From Aedes albopictus (lineage: Eukaryota > Arthropoda > Insecta > Diptera > Culicidae), in contig NC_085137.1 of assembly GCF_035046485.1 (NCBI RefSeq), positions 40,355,155 through 40,419,154 on the forward strand: a stretch of DNA of 64,000 nucleotides. The letters are read 5' to 3'. The notes under the pieces are model-generated. The model did no database searches. It was not told the origin of the DNA and saw nothing but the letters and a program-made list of their open reading frames with translations. This document shows positions 33,379 to 44,509 of the stretch, one piece after another (position 1 is the first letter of the stretch; each line of letters begins with the position of its first letter). The translations under genes were made by a program, and so were the position numbers.

Positions 33379-34548
33379 ACCACCCGTAGATGTTGCTCCA
33401 GTATCGCCAGGCCAGCTACACTCATACAAAGAACTAATGAGATATCTGCCGGGGACTAGCGGTCATCTTCAGTGTGTGAGTATTGGTGATCTTCTATTTT
33501 TAGGCGACAATAGCGCCTGCCACGGCAGCTCAATGTGGGGAAGCGGAGAGATATGATGATTGCAATCGTTCGTATCCACAACAGACCGAATAAACCTCTG
33601 CATCTGCACAAATTCATGCGGATGTCGGAGTGTTGGTGGAATATGGTTGGCAGAAGGTTCTACACATTGGTGCGTAGATGCCAGGCGTGAGGTGATAGAT
33701 TTGTGTGATTCATACCTATGAAACTAATAAGGCACATACCGCTGGATTGCATAAATCGTATGCGCAGGCTACGAAAAACGGATCACGCCGAAAAACAAAC
33801 GCTTTGTCCTAAGCGGTGCATGTTGGTAACAAAGGCGCTCCGCAACAAACGCATGTCAGGCGAAGAGAGCAATAAAACAAACATCGCTTGCCGTGCGTGT
33901 GTTGATATTCCGGCTTTTCTGCTGAAATTTCCGACCCACATTATCGAATGCATAAGCATTTGGACAAAATAAGACTCTCGCAAACCTCAGAGTTGAGTTT
34001 TAGTTGTAAAACAATGTGAAAATCACGATGTGAATAGAACGAGACAAATATTCCTACCGTTTTTGTTGTGAACAAACTCTGGAGCGATTTTGTCATTATC
34101 TGCTAACGAAAAAACAAAGCGTTGTTGCTGTGCCTTCTTTGTTGCCTATTTTTCGCTTGCGGTGCCTTATTCTGCGTACACTGCGTATGCGTTATCTGAT
34201 AGATTAACCCTTCCGTTACCAACGAGAGTGCGAAGTTATTCCGCAATCAAAATGGGTCATTCGAATTGGTTATTTTGGAAAAAGAGAACTTTCGATATAA
34301 GAACAGTTTAGTTTTCAGATCTCATTGAAGTAGGATGAAAGAAAAATATGTCTGAAAGTCCATCCCAATTACTAAGTGCCACTAAGTGTCAATTTTTTAA
34401 TATGATTTAATACCATCATGCGACACTTGGTGAGTTTTCAAGATACATCATTCTGAGTTGTTTTTGTGTTATCCGACATACTTTTGGTCATTTTGGAACC
34501 GATATACGCAATTCACTTTTTTTAATTTTTATTAACGCGTACTTCCAC
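33379..34548. other. Apparently single-copy DNA without recognisable gene
   Basis: Mixed-composition DNA with short frames on both strands (33718-33983, 34090-34311) that resemble no family. Near 34407 the phrase ACCATCATGCGACA also occurs just right of the hairpin at 36183-36217, so it may be part of a short repeat. Confidence 0.4.
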
Positions 34549-34904
34549 TTAAGGCGAAACTGGAAACATTTCCTCACTTTTTGGTTTTTGATTTTTTATT
34601 AAATAACGAAACAATATTTTCAAAATCGGTTTTCGTGAACATGTAGAGTATGGATCAAGGTATCTTCTGATATTTTTAGTAGTGGAAAATGTTTTTCATT
34701 TTTGCAGAAACCATTTTTGAACAAAATTTCACAAAAAATGGTTTCTGCAAAATTGGAAAACATTTTCCACCTTAAAAACATTCAGTAGATACCTTGATCC
34801 ATATTCTACATGTGCACGAAAACCGATTTTGAAAATATTGTTTCGTTATTCAATAAAAAATCGAAAACCGAAAATATAAGAAAATGCTTCCAGTTTCGGC
34901 TTAA
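34549..34904. mobile_element. 356-bp fold-back MITE
   Basis: Arms of about 170 bp meet around 34727. Matching landmarks are CTTAAGGCGAAACTGGAA/TTCCAGTTTCGGCTTAAAG, AACGAAACAATATTTTCAAA/TTTGAAAATATTGTTTCGTT, GATCAAGGTATC/GATACCTTGATC and GCAGAAACCATTTTT/AAAAATGGTTTCTGC. A few-base loop and numerous substitutions; no target duplication recognised. Confidence 0.85.
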
Positions 34905-35535
34905 AGCTAATTCCAGTGCTTGAAATTGAGTGAACATGAATGGTACGATCAGTCATCAGCGCCAACCATCACTACAAACGAACACGCACAGGGAGCAAAG
35001 AGAAACCGAACCAACCGCGACCACTATTCCTCATCGGTCGGTTGGCTGGTGAAGCACACTGACTGGAAACCATTATTTCTCGCTTGCTGCGGTGAGGCTG
35101 AAGATGCGTAAATGATTCAGTGGATTTAGTTTTTGCTCAAAACTTGTAAAAACAATCAATTTGTCCATAAGAGAATGATGGACGTGACTATTATAATCGA
35201 TTTCATTCGAGTTTATGTCATTTGCACTGTTATAACGAGATAAAAATCAAGCATATTCATTGCCGTATACACCGGCGAAGAGAGAGATTCAGAGAGCCGC
35301 ACGGCGCTGAATCGTCGTTCCTCACTCTCACGCATAATTTTTATTGCTCCCGCTCCCACTTGCTTCAGAAGCATGTTAGCCAATGAAGGCATGTTGCTAC
35401 CGCTTTGGGTTGAAAAACGCCGGTCAAAGAAGAGCAAATTTTGATTCGTCTGAGGTAAAACGCTTCAATTTTCAAGCGCTGGCTAATTCTACACTCAGGA
35501 ATCGGTTCTGAAGTCGATACTTTGAAGATGAATAA
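34905..35535. other. Stretch without recognisable gene
   Basis: A plus-strand frame (34920-35111) and a minus-strand frame (35213-35437) resemble nothing known. No repeat assigned. Confidence 0.4.
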
Positions 35536-35537
35536 TA

Positions 35538-36179
35538 GGCCGTCCCTTATTTTGCAAAAATTGGAAATGTTATAAGTTCGTTAGTGGAAAATGATCGTTT
35601 TAGCTAAAAAATGATCGTGTCAAAATTTGAAGTCCGTATCTCAAGGCTAAGTGGTCCCTCAAGGGGCCTAAATTTGTCAAAAATTGTATGGGACCAAAAA
35701 AAACATGAATTTTTTTTCAACAAGAAAATACGCTAATTCACTAAAACCGGTGATTTTAGGACCCTAAAGGGCCAAAAATGTGCTTAGAATTGCGATATCT
35801 CTACTCGTTTTTGAGTTTTTGAACAAAATAAGGTAGGTTTCCTTCGGAATCTAAAAATATGGTCAAAAATGCTGATTTTTCGGTCGTTTTTTTGTCAATA
35901 TCTTAGAAACGAGTAGAGATATCGCAAATCTAAGGACATTTTTGGCCCTTCAGGGTCCTAAAATCACCGGTTTTAGTGGAATAGCGTATTTGTTTCGTCG
36001 AAAAAAATTTGATGTTTTTTTGGTCTCATACAATTTTCAACAACTTTAGGGCCCTTGAGGGACCACTTAGCCTTGAGATACGGACTTCAAATTTTGACAC
36101 GATCATTTTTTAGCTAAAACGATCATTTTCCACTAACGAACTTAAAACATTTCTAATTTTTGCAAAATAAGGGACGGCC
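35538..36179. mobile_element. 642-bp inverted-repeat element, TA-flanked
   Basis: The ends GGCCGTCCCTTATTTTGC and GCAAAATAAGGGACGGCC are perfect inverted repeats, flanked by TA (35536-35537, 36180-36181). Long arms continue inward (GGTCCCTCAAG/CTTGAGGGACC, AAAACCGGTGATTTTAGGA/TCCTAAAATCACCGGTTTT, ATATCTCTACTCGTTT/AAACGAGTAGAGATAT) to a short spacer near 35820-35890. Some regions of the arms are almost identical, so the copy is relatively young. No coding capacity; TA duplication suggests a Tc1/mariner-like helper. Confidence 0.93.
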
Positions 36180-36182
36180 TAA

Positions 36183-36217
36183 TGATGGTGTTTATTCAAT
36201 GAATAAACACCATCATG
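36183..36217. repeat. Perfect short hairpin beside the MITE
   Basis: ATGATGGTGTTTATT, a 5-base loop CAATG, and AATAAACACCATCAT form a perfect 15-bp stem two bases outside the preceding element. It may be a remnant of a small fold-back repeat, or the insertion site of the MITE. Confidence 0.75.
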
Positions 36218-36289
36218 CGACATAGCAAACTTCATGATTCTTAAAGTTATTGCATATTGTTACGATGACTGGTCACATTCGGCCATTTT

Positions 36290-37770
36290 AGATACTCCAG
36301 AAATTGCTCATGGGTTTCCTCCTGGAGCTCCCATTGGCCATCTTCCACGAATACTAGTTGGGATTCCTCAAGCAGTTCATGCTGCGTCTCTTCCATCAAT
36401 TTCTTCTTGAACTACTCCAGAAATTCTAACTGTGGTACCTTCAGGAATTCTACATATGATTCCTCCGGTATTCTTCCGGGCATGTTTCCTGGGATTTTTT
36501 CAGAAATTCCTTCGGCGATTCTTTCAGGAATTTCTTCAAGGATTTATCCAAGTCTTCCTTCTGAGATTTCATCTAGGAGTTCTCCCAGAAATTCCGCATG
36601 AGATTTCTCTAGGAACTCCTATTGGCCTTCCTCCATGAATTCCAGCTGGGATTATTGAAGCAATTCCTGTTAGGATTCTTCCAGAAATTCAAACTGTGGG
36701 ACTTCCTGGAATACTTCTAAGAATTCTTCTAAGGATTTCACTTGGAAAACTTACATGCTACAATACTTTTGGGAAATCTTCCAGAGTTCTTCCAGAAATA
36801 CCTCCTGCGATTCCTTCATGGATTCCTTCAGAATACTTCTACAGATTCTTCCAAGGAGAACTGTTGGTATTACTCCAGGTATTTATTCAAAGAACATCTC
36901 TTAGGATTCCTAAAGTATTTCTGATGGGGTATCTTTAATAATTCTTGTAGAGATTCATTCAGCAATTCCTTCTAGGATTTCTATAGGAATTCATTCTATG
37001 ATATCTTTCGGAATGATAAGAATTATTCCAGGATTTCCTTCAAGAACTCTTGGTGGGAATATTTAGGACACTTCCTGGGAATATTCCAGAAGTTCCCTCG
37101 GTATCCAGGAATTGCAACTATGGTTCTACTAGCAGCTTCTCCTAGGACTCCTTCAAAAATTTTTACTGAAATACCTTAAAGAACTCTTCTAGGGATTTCT
37201 CTAGAGATTTCTCGTGGGATTGCTACAGGAATTTTTGCTGGGGTTATTCATGGCAATATTTCTGCGATTCTTCTAGAAGTTCCTCCGGAATTCTTTCAGA
37301 GATTTTATCCAGGAAATCTTCCAGCAATTTCTCATTGGATGTCTCCAGGAGCTCCTCGTGGCCTCTCTCTAGAATCACATGCTGGGATTCCTCAAGCAAT
37401 GCTTCCTGCGGCTCATCCAGTTATTCTTGCTAGGACTCCTTCAAAAATTCTGCTAGGGATTTTTCCATATCTTTCTCCTGGCTTACTTGCTGAGATCCTT
37501 CCGGAGAATCGTCCTGGAATTGTTGAAGATACTCCTTCAGTTGTTCTTCCAGGGATTTCTCCAAGAAGTCATCCAAGAATTCCACCAGAAATTTTATCCA
37601 AAGTTTCTTCCAGAAATATATCATGGAATTCCCGCGGAAACCCCTCTTGGCCTTCCTCCAAGGATTCCTCAAGCAACTTCTCCTGTGGTTCTTCCAGCAG
37701 TTCCTCCTCCAAAAATTCCAACTGTGGTATCTCTGTGAGTTCTTCTAGTGATTCCTATAAAACTTCATCT
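36290..37770 (-). repeat. Degenerate GAATTCC-type array, minus orientation
   Basis: Words such as TTCCTCCAGGAATT and TTCTTCCAGAAATTC are C/T-rich on plus, opposite to the 5.7-18.8 kb arrays. Open frames of 60-144 residues (L, P, S and I rich) on plus and an 80-residue one on minus are repeat by-products. Confidence 0.78.
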
Positions 37771-38368
37771 TGACATTCTTGCTGTATCTGCACACCGCCG
37801 TAGATGGTACGCAGCACCTTCGACAACTCTAAAGACGCGTTGGTCCATGCTGCCAACTTCGTAGAACCCATGCTTTGTGCCCATAGAATACTACCGGTCC
37901 AATCAGCGTTTTGTAGATAGTTAACTTCGTGTGACGGCGAACTTTGTTCGATCGTAGAGTTCTGAATGAGCCTCTGTTTTCTCTGCTGGTGCCGCTGTCG
38001 GCGGTTACCAGTAAACTCTAGTACACGAGTTCTTCAATCGCCTCGATTTCATCATCGTCGATAGAAATTCGGGGTCGCGGGCGGAGGATTCTTCCCATGG
38101 AGCCCTTCGCCATCATGTACTTTGCCTTCGACACATTAATGACTAATCCGATTCGCCTGGCTTCATTCGCCATCGTCGCAAATTTGCTAGCCGTAACCCT
38201 CTGCGAGATTCGAACGGACTCGAGAGTGTCCCTGAAACTCCACATCACTCGATCAATCGTCATTTTGATCAAACCTATCAGTTTATCCGCGAATCCGTAT
38301 TCGTGCAAAATCCGACATAGCTGGTCTCGATCGATTATATAATACGCCGCTTTAAAGTTCTCATATTT
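37771..38368 (-). pseudogene. LINE reverse transcriptase fragment with internal deletion
   Basis: On the minus strand the motif FKAAYYIIDRDQL (about 38310-38355, RT domain start) runs into LHEYGFADKLIGLIKMTIDRV, then jumps to FATMANEARRIGLVINVSKA (about 38130-38165). The segment with the catalytic FADD is missing. After a gap, the RT C-terminal stretch KLTIYKTLIGPVVFYGHKAWVL (about 37870-37950) and KVLRTIYGGVQ (about 37785-37815) follow in other frames. These are typical of the endonuclease-RT class LINEs common in insects (RTE- or CR1-like; clade not certain). Deletions and frameshifts make it dead. The left edge abuts the array. Confidence 0.85.
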
Positions 38369-39042
38369 TCTCCTATGTTATTCGTAATGGAGATTTTTAC
38401 GGGTGGCTTATTGGGCTTACGCCAACACTCCTGTCTCCCCGGAAAGCCATCGTGTCAGTTGTGTTTAGCATCCCAACCATAGGCGCCAACTTAGGGGGGG
38501 GGGCAATGAAGTTGGCGCCCCTGGTCCCATCCTGCACGGGGCGACCACAGTGATGGGGTTACCACCTTGGATCTAGCTATGCGTGATGCAGCATTTCTTA
38601 CTCAGTCGCTGGATGCCCGAACAGACGCTGTTTGAGCCGCACCTCCTTGGTGAACAGACGCTCGAGACGTACCTCCTCAATCTGGCTGAAGTCAGAAGGA
38701 CAACAGTGCCCGGGCTGCACTACCAGCTAAACACGCAACTCTTAGCTGGCGGTCTTTGTCATCACTTGACCAGTGGAAGCATACAATAGGAACTTTTGAG
38801 GACCAGAGTAATGGTGGACGCTCCTCAACGACTCACCGTTCTGCAGCCCATATTTCAAGAGCTGCCGAACATTTTTATCACGATGTGTCTCTTAGAACAG
38901 TCAAAACGATAGAGAGATTCCTGATGACAACTTTGGACATATCACCTATCATTGATAACTAAGAGATAAACTGGTAATTCGCAGAGTCGACCAGGGTTTT
39001 GTGTTTTCCATAAAGTAATAACTAATTTAAGTAAAAGTGATC
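38369..39042. other. Non-coding stretch, possibly LINE 5' debris
   Basis: Balanced composition, a poly-G run near 38494-38503 and a short inverted pair GGCGCCAACTT/AAGTTGGCGCC around it. Broken frames at 38583-38962 look like decayed coding DNA, perhaps the 5' part of a retroelement, but no motif is firm. Confidence 0.4.
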
Positions 39043-39055
39043 AAGTCTAGCCAGT

Positions 39056-39130
39056 AAAACAACAAAAGATTTGGTCTCAGCTATGCCCATGAGGCGCCCG
39101 AGCCTTCCAAATAAACGAATAACTAAAAAA
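39056..39130 (+). mobile_element. 75-bp tail-only retroposon, second hairpin family
   Basis: Flanked by a 13-bp direct repeat with one mismatch, AAGTCTAGCCAGT (39043-39055) and AAGTGTAGCCAGT (39131-39143). The insert holds GTCTCAGCTATGCCCATG, then GGCGCCCGAGCC, then an A-rich tail with AAACGAATAACTAA. It matches the minus-strand copy at 53075-53139, where the stems (GGCTC/GAGCC, ATGCC/GGCAT) are intact. Confidence 0.78.
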
Positions 39131-39143
39131 AAGTGTAGCCAGT

Positions 39144-39999
39144 CTCTCCCACTGATCGCTAGTTGATGTTCCATTTATCGACGGACATTAGACAAAAATA
39201 TAGGACCTACAGCTGATCGCAACTGTCCAAGGTTGTGGATCTGTTACCCGCATCTCACAATCTCAAATTGGAGACGATATGCATAGCACTACAATAATAA
39301 TAAAAAAACTGCAACGAAGATTAATGGAAACAAAAACAAGCCTCTCTAAATTGAGCTTTATTTATTTAAACCGTAAGGTCAGTCGAAGGCACCCATAGCT
39401 GCCACTACAACAGCCACGCGTTGTTTCACCCTTGGCCAGAGGACTGTCCATTCCAGCAGCTGGTCACGACGTCTGTTACCCTTCCAACGACAAATCACAA
39501 ACCAAGATGATTCAGATTCAGAAAGTAGCATTCTCCTCACTAAGAATTGTGCAATACAGTAGGTATACAGACATATTCGCCCCCTTGGACTGTGTTGGGG
39601 TGCTTTCTTGATTTAAATTGCCGCGTTCGCCGAAACTGTCACAGTGCAATCACCAGCAATCATCACCATCACGGTACCGATGGAGCTGGGATGCCGCTGC
39701 CACCATCCAAGACGGTCCCAGACTGACGGCCAAAGGCGATGATACTCAAGATATGCAGTGCATGAAAACGAGACATAAAACAACAGCGGCCGCCGACAAG
39801 CGAATCGGGACAAACTGGCGGGCCTCAATTGACCAATATGAATACGGTTCAATTTTGATAGAGTGCGGTCAGTTCAAACGAATTCAAAGGGATTTTCCAA
39901 GACGGAGGCTTCGATTGGAAAACACTTTCCAAAGTTTTCTTATGTCTAACGCTTTTCATAGACATTTCAGTTATACTTTATATAATTGCAAATTTTTGA
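39144..39999. other. Apparently single-copy DNA without recognisable gene
   Basis: A 167-residue plus-strand frame (39618-40121) covers part of it and runs into the array; composition and the lack of family resemblance argue against a gene. Overlapping minus frame as well. Confidence 0.4.
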
Positions 40000-40580
40000 A
40001 GAAATTTCTGAAAAAAATGTTGAAAGTACTCCTCCCTAAATGTCAAGTAATATCTTTATCGAGGAATATCTCAAATCTTTCCACAGGGTTTTCCAGGAAT
40101 TTATCAAGGAAATCTTTCTAGAACATCCATAGATTTTTTTTTAAAGTTGCTTCAGCATTTTTTTTTTTCTGGATTTTTTTTTTAAATCCCGAAATTCGTT
40201 CCGCAATGTCTTTTACAGTTTCTGCCGATTTTTTCCAGATACTTTTAGAAGATTTTCACATAATCATCTCGTGAAGTTTTTGAAGAGTTTCTTGTTGCAA
40301 TTAATCAAGAATTTTTTTCTGAAATTTCTTCTAAATTTTCGGGTTTTCTGGAATTACTTCAGAAGTATCACATTGGATTCCTTCTGGAATGTATCTATGA
40401 ATTCGGAAGTCCATCCAGAAATACCATGATGCGTTACTCCAGGAATTGCTTCATAAATTTTTCTTATGAAAGTTTTAGAAACCTCCCCCAAAGGTTTTTC
40501 TCAGAATTTCTGCCTCAATTCTATCAGAATTTTCTTTCAAAAATTCTCCTGAAATTCCTTCATATATTTTTCTATGTACT
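40000..40580 (-). repeat. Degenerate GAATTCC-type array, minus orientation
   Basis: C/T-rich words like TTCTGAAATTTCTTC, TCCAGGAATTGC and CTCCTGAAATTCC, strongly diverged and T-rich. Confidence 0.55.
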
Positions 40581-41300
40581 TTCCTCCATTGATGTCTAGC
40601 CAACTCAACAGAACAATGCCGAAATTCTCTCATTATTACTCAAGTATTAATAAACTCAGAACTTTTGCGCCCCATTCGACATTCTTCACAATTGAAACGT
40701 ACAGCCCGCGGTCAATTGAAAACACGCAATGTCATTGACACTCGATTCCGATAGAGATCTCTGCCTCTCATGCGATGATGAGTGTTGATAGAGTTGAAGG
40801 GGTCACATTTCTGAAATTGTTTCGTTTCTCCATTTTATTGTCTTCGGCATGTCTCACTTGATACAGCCAGCGGAGCCCACCGCCATTGGCTGCTGTCATC
40901 AATGAATGTCTCCATGCTAATTGATTGAATTTGTTCGGGAAAAACGAACGGGCAGTAGTCCAGCTGCTGGGATCCAGAATTGACTCCAATGATGATAAAG
41001 CAGTGGGACTCAACTCGACGAGCACGCTCTCTTCTAGAGTCGTTCGTTCAGTTGATAGAGGTAATTTATGTTGCCCCCCTGCCAGCTAGTCGATCGCCAC
41101 GGCAAGTGACAAAATACTGTCCTTAAGTGCGCTATTAGTGTCGTTCGGTTGTTGTGAAAGCTTTATTGCCGCTGCGGCCGAGTGAATTCTATGAGTGACG
41201 AGGTGGAGCTACCGCACCACCGCCACCGCTGAACTAGCCGATGTAAATTGATATTAATTGCGGGCAACTTTGGTGGATAGGAATTTGTGGAAAATATTTA
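40581..41300. other. Single-copy-like DNA, weak promoter candidate at 41.0-41.2 kb
   Basis: The stretch 41025-41260 is GC-richer than its flanks and contains TCAGTT (41048-41053), an arthropod initiator-like word, followed by sequence of 5'-UTR-like texture and no DPE match. An 85-residue minus-strand frame (40768-41025) shows no family resemblance. Evidence for a real promoter is thin. Confidence 0.22.
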
Positions 41301-42189
41301 ATAATATGTTTACAGAGATTTTAATTACGGGTCATTATCGTTACCGTGGAATTTATGTGCGAACATTATCTTTTATACTCTGGTTATGGAAAATAGTAAG
41401 CGGATGTCACACCTGCGAACGGTAATTGTTGCCACCAACTTTAAATATATAGCCTATACAGTAGCTCCATTGAAGCGGAAAAATTCTATACCCATAACAA
41501 GCATTATGTCAAAATGTCTTGCTCCTGTTGAAACCCTTGTCTGTCAAACCCCCAGGAGCTGATAATTCAAAAAACAAACACCCCCATACACTCATGGATT
41601 ACGATGATGGATAAAACATATATTTTAAAATTAACCGTCAATCTCCATGAGTGGCACGTGACCGTGGACCTTTCCGTGCATCATCCGTGGGCTCCATTGC
41701 ATCAGGTGCAAACCTTGAAAACTGTTACACGATTGCAATTAGAGAATACGAATGCAGTCGGACCATAGACCATCACTTATATTATGGCACGAACTTAGTC
41801 CACAAACAATAATAATAATCTACAGAGTTGGAGTGGGACTGAAACTGGCGGGAACCATTCATGGAACTTTTACGAAGAGGTTGCAGGTTTGACCTAAATT
41901 CGACACTGATTTTTCATTTGGGCCTAACTGACATTTTAGAGTTCTCTTCATCGATCCTCTCTTTGTATTATCACAGAATGTGTATTGAGTTTTTCAAAGA
42001 TTTTATGGTTGAAATGCGAAGAAGACGACTACATCTTGCCATAGAAACAAAAAGAATAATGATTTTGTTTGTTTTCATCAAGTTATTAGCGAAAGAGAGA
42101 GTCGACGAAGAGAAATCGATCAAATCAGTTAGGCCCTTATGAAAAATCATTGTCGAATTGCTTTCGTGTTGGTGGCTGAGGTACTGGTA
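41301..42189. other. Stretch without recognisable gene
   Basis: Around 41861-42142 the plus strand and around 41971-42321 the minus strand give similar peptides (FDLNSTLIFHLGLTD and ESNSTMIFHKGLTD), which shows that the DNA is an imperfect inverted repeat (about 41870-42165) rather than a gene. The rest has no feature. Confidence 0.5.
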
Positions 42190-42345
42190 TGTACAGGGGG
42201 TGGCCAAAATGTTTGGGATAGGCAAATTTTTTTCTCCCACAAAAAAATTCAGCATGCCGTAACTTTTCGTAGAGTGCATCAAAAAATCTGATCGGAGTTT
42301 CTTATACATGGCTATAAACATCAGTGTGCAGTTTGATGAAAGTTT
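42190..42345 (+). repeat. Solo copy of the TACAGGGG end repeat
   Basis: TACAGGGGGTGGCCAAAATG, then GTTTGGGATAGGCAAA, CAGCATGCCGTAACTTTTCG and AGAGTGCATCAAAAAAT match the end segment at 24846-24965 in reverse. The best-preserved of three copies in the window. Confidence 0.75.
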
Positions 42346-42396
42346 TGTTAAAAAACTATCCTCAAGCGGTAGTTCATGAAATTACAAAAAACGTTG

Positions 42397-42519
42397 TACG
42401 CAACTCGGTGCAGAACTCGATTTTTACAGCACTCGTCGTAATTATCCAACTCGGCAAGCCTCGTTGAATAAATGTACGACTTGTGCTGTAAAAATCTTCA
42501 TTCTGCACCTTGTTGCGTA
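42397..42519. mobile_element. 123-bp inverted-repeat mini-element
   Basis: TACGCAACTCGGTGCAGAAC at the left pairs with GTTCTGCACC-like sequence (TTCTGCACCTTGTTGCGTA) at the right; GATTTTTACAGCAC and GTGCTGTAAAAATC pair inside. Diverged, no clear target duplication. Confidence 0.75.
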
Positions 42520-42879
42520 AACTACTATTGGTTTCTCTTGTATGAGGTAATTCAATACGTAGTCAAAGTTTTAAGGAACGGGTTATATATGTTGAGACAA
42601 GGATCCTACCAAACAATTTTCAATGTAGGATTTCGAGTTTGTTGGAATTGGCTTCTCTTCTCGTTTTCAATACGGATCATCAGTATCGGATAGCCGTCAA
42701 CAATATCTTTGTCGAATTTAACCCAACGTATTGGTACTGAAGAACATGTATCTTCACATCGACTTCAATTAATCAAAGCTTCGAAGGCATTGGCTATTTA
42801 AAAATTGCTATCGATTGATGTTTGTCTCATATGTATACCTGGCAGCTCTTTATAGAACACAGGTTGGCATCCGGTCAAA
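42520..42879. other. Short stretch without recognisable gene
   Basis: No gene or element recognised; one 73-residue plus-strand frame looks like chance. Confidence 0.4.
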
Positions 42880-43555
42880 CCCTGCTGTAGTCTGGCCTAC
42901 AAGGTGAGCACGCTCCTCGTCGTCGTGGAGTTGATTTCAATGTTACGCGCTAATCGATGCTGCATCAAAGAGAACTTTTACAACAAACTGAATTCTGCCC
43001 TGGACTTCAACGCGAAGATTAGTTCCGAACTATGACACCATGGTCTCGGATTAATGAGCGAGAGCTGTTTGGAGACGGCGTCTTATTGATGAGCGGAACA
43101 AACGTAGCGCCGTCATTTCGTCCGACCATAATTTCCTAATCGGCGAGATCCGACTGCCCATTGCTAGGGTCCATCGATAGGAGGAGGAAACCTGGCGCCG
43201 GTTCAACGCACGCTGACTAGAAGAACGACGGTGAAAAAATCCTTTGTAGAGGAGCTGTAGTTCCGTGCTGCAGATGTTCCGGAAAGTGGCCAGCCCCCTT
43301 GAAAGTGGAGCGCTATGAAGAACGCCTTCATTGCCACTGGTAAAAAAAAATCTGAATGAACTACGCATTCAGAGAAAACAATGGACTACAGATGATACCT
43401 GGACGAAGGAACGCCAAAGCCGCAATAGAGCGGGCGAAAATACGAGGAGCTATTCCATAGCCCGTAGCCCGTCAGCGCTATTCAACTCTCGAGAAGGAAG
43501 TGAAACGCTCATGTAAACAAGCTAAAAGAGCGAGGGCGAACTCCTTATGGACAGC
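42880..43555 (+). pseudogene. LINE endonuclease-to-RT linker fragment
   Basis: Plus-strand translation in shifting frames gives SDHNFLIGEIRLPIARVHR (about 43115-43175), the SDH motif closing an AP-type endonuclease domain. It continues with EETWRRFNAR, then WTTDDTWTKER (about 43382-43414) and RYSTLEKEVKRSCKQAKRAR (about 43473-43535), typical of the linker before the RT domain in RTE/CR1-like insect LINEs. Several stops and frameshifts; both ends are truncated. It may be the same LINE family as the RT piece at 37771-38368, which lies in the opposite orientation. Confidence 0.8.
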
Positions 43556-44500
43556 CACTTTACTGCATCCATCGAGAAATTTTGCTACAAGGATTTTTCC
43601 AGAAATTCCGTCAGATTTATTTCTGAAACTTCTGTAGAAATACCTCTTGAAATGCTTCCCTTCCTTGGGAAGAATTCCGACCGATTTCTTCTGGAGTTTT
43701 TCACGAGAATCCTACAAAAGTTCTTTTAGTGGTTTTCCTGTATTGCTCCCAGGCCCCTGCGTCCTGCCTAAAGGCATTTTCGTGGATATGTACCATGATT
43801 TATCCCGAGGGCTCCACAAGAATATCTCTCATATGTTGTTGAGAAATTTCTCCAAAAGTTTCTTTTGGTGTTCCTCATCCGATGTTGCTCTTGGGATTTT
43901 CTCAGCAGATCGTCTACGAATTTCTCCCAGAGTTCCTACAGAAGTTATTCCTGGGGTTTCTACTAGAGCTTCTCCAAGGGTTTTTAAGGATTTCATCCGA
44001 AGTTTATCCTGTAATTTCTTGAAGAAATTTCCGTGGGCTTTCTTATGGTGTTTGTCCCTGGATTTCTGCAGGAGTTTCACATTGGATATTTCCTAAAGAT
44101 TAAGTATTTCTTTTAAAGTTTCACCGAAAATTTCTCTCAGAAGATTCCTTCAGGTGTTGGTCATGGAATGTATCTCAAAGTATCTCTGAATTTACCCCGG
44201 ACTTTCTCCTAAGATGTTTTCAGGAATGCCTTCTGGGAATTCTGCAGGAGCTGTTACTGTTCTCATGAGTTCTTCCCGTGATTTTTATTTCAGAGCTTAT
44301 CCCAGGTTTTTTATCGCAATTATTTACCGGATTTCCTCTACCTGAGATTAATTTTTTTATTCTCGGGATTATTCCCAAAACTCTTCCAAGATCCTGGGCT
44401 TCTGGATGCTCCTTTTAATATTTCTTCAAGAGTTACTCCCGGTGTTCTTCCTGGGATTTTTCAATGAGTGTTTTTTTGGAATGTTTTCTGGGATAACATA
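43556..44500 (-). repeat. Degenerate GAATTCC-type array, minus orientation
   Basis: C/T-rich words (TTCTCCAAAAGTTTC, TTCCTGGGGTTTCTAC). It abuts a plus-orientation block at about 44510. The 149-residue plus frame and 83-residue minus frame here are repeat translations. Confidence 0.65.
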
Positions 44501-44509
44501 CGAGATTCA

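Noticed and set aside
39618..40121. 167-codon plus-strand frame
   Set aside because: Runs from unassigned DNA into a degenerate array without a change in reading quality; no family resemblance.
41025..41260. Promoter with initiator TCAGTT
   Set aside because: No DPE, TATA or downstream exon; kept only as a weak remark.
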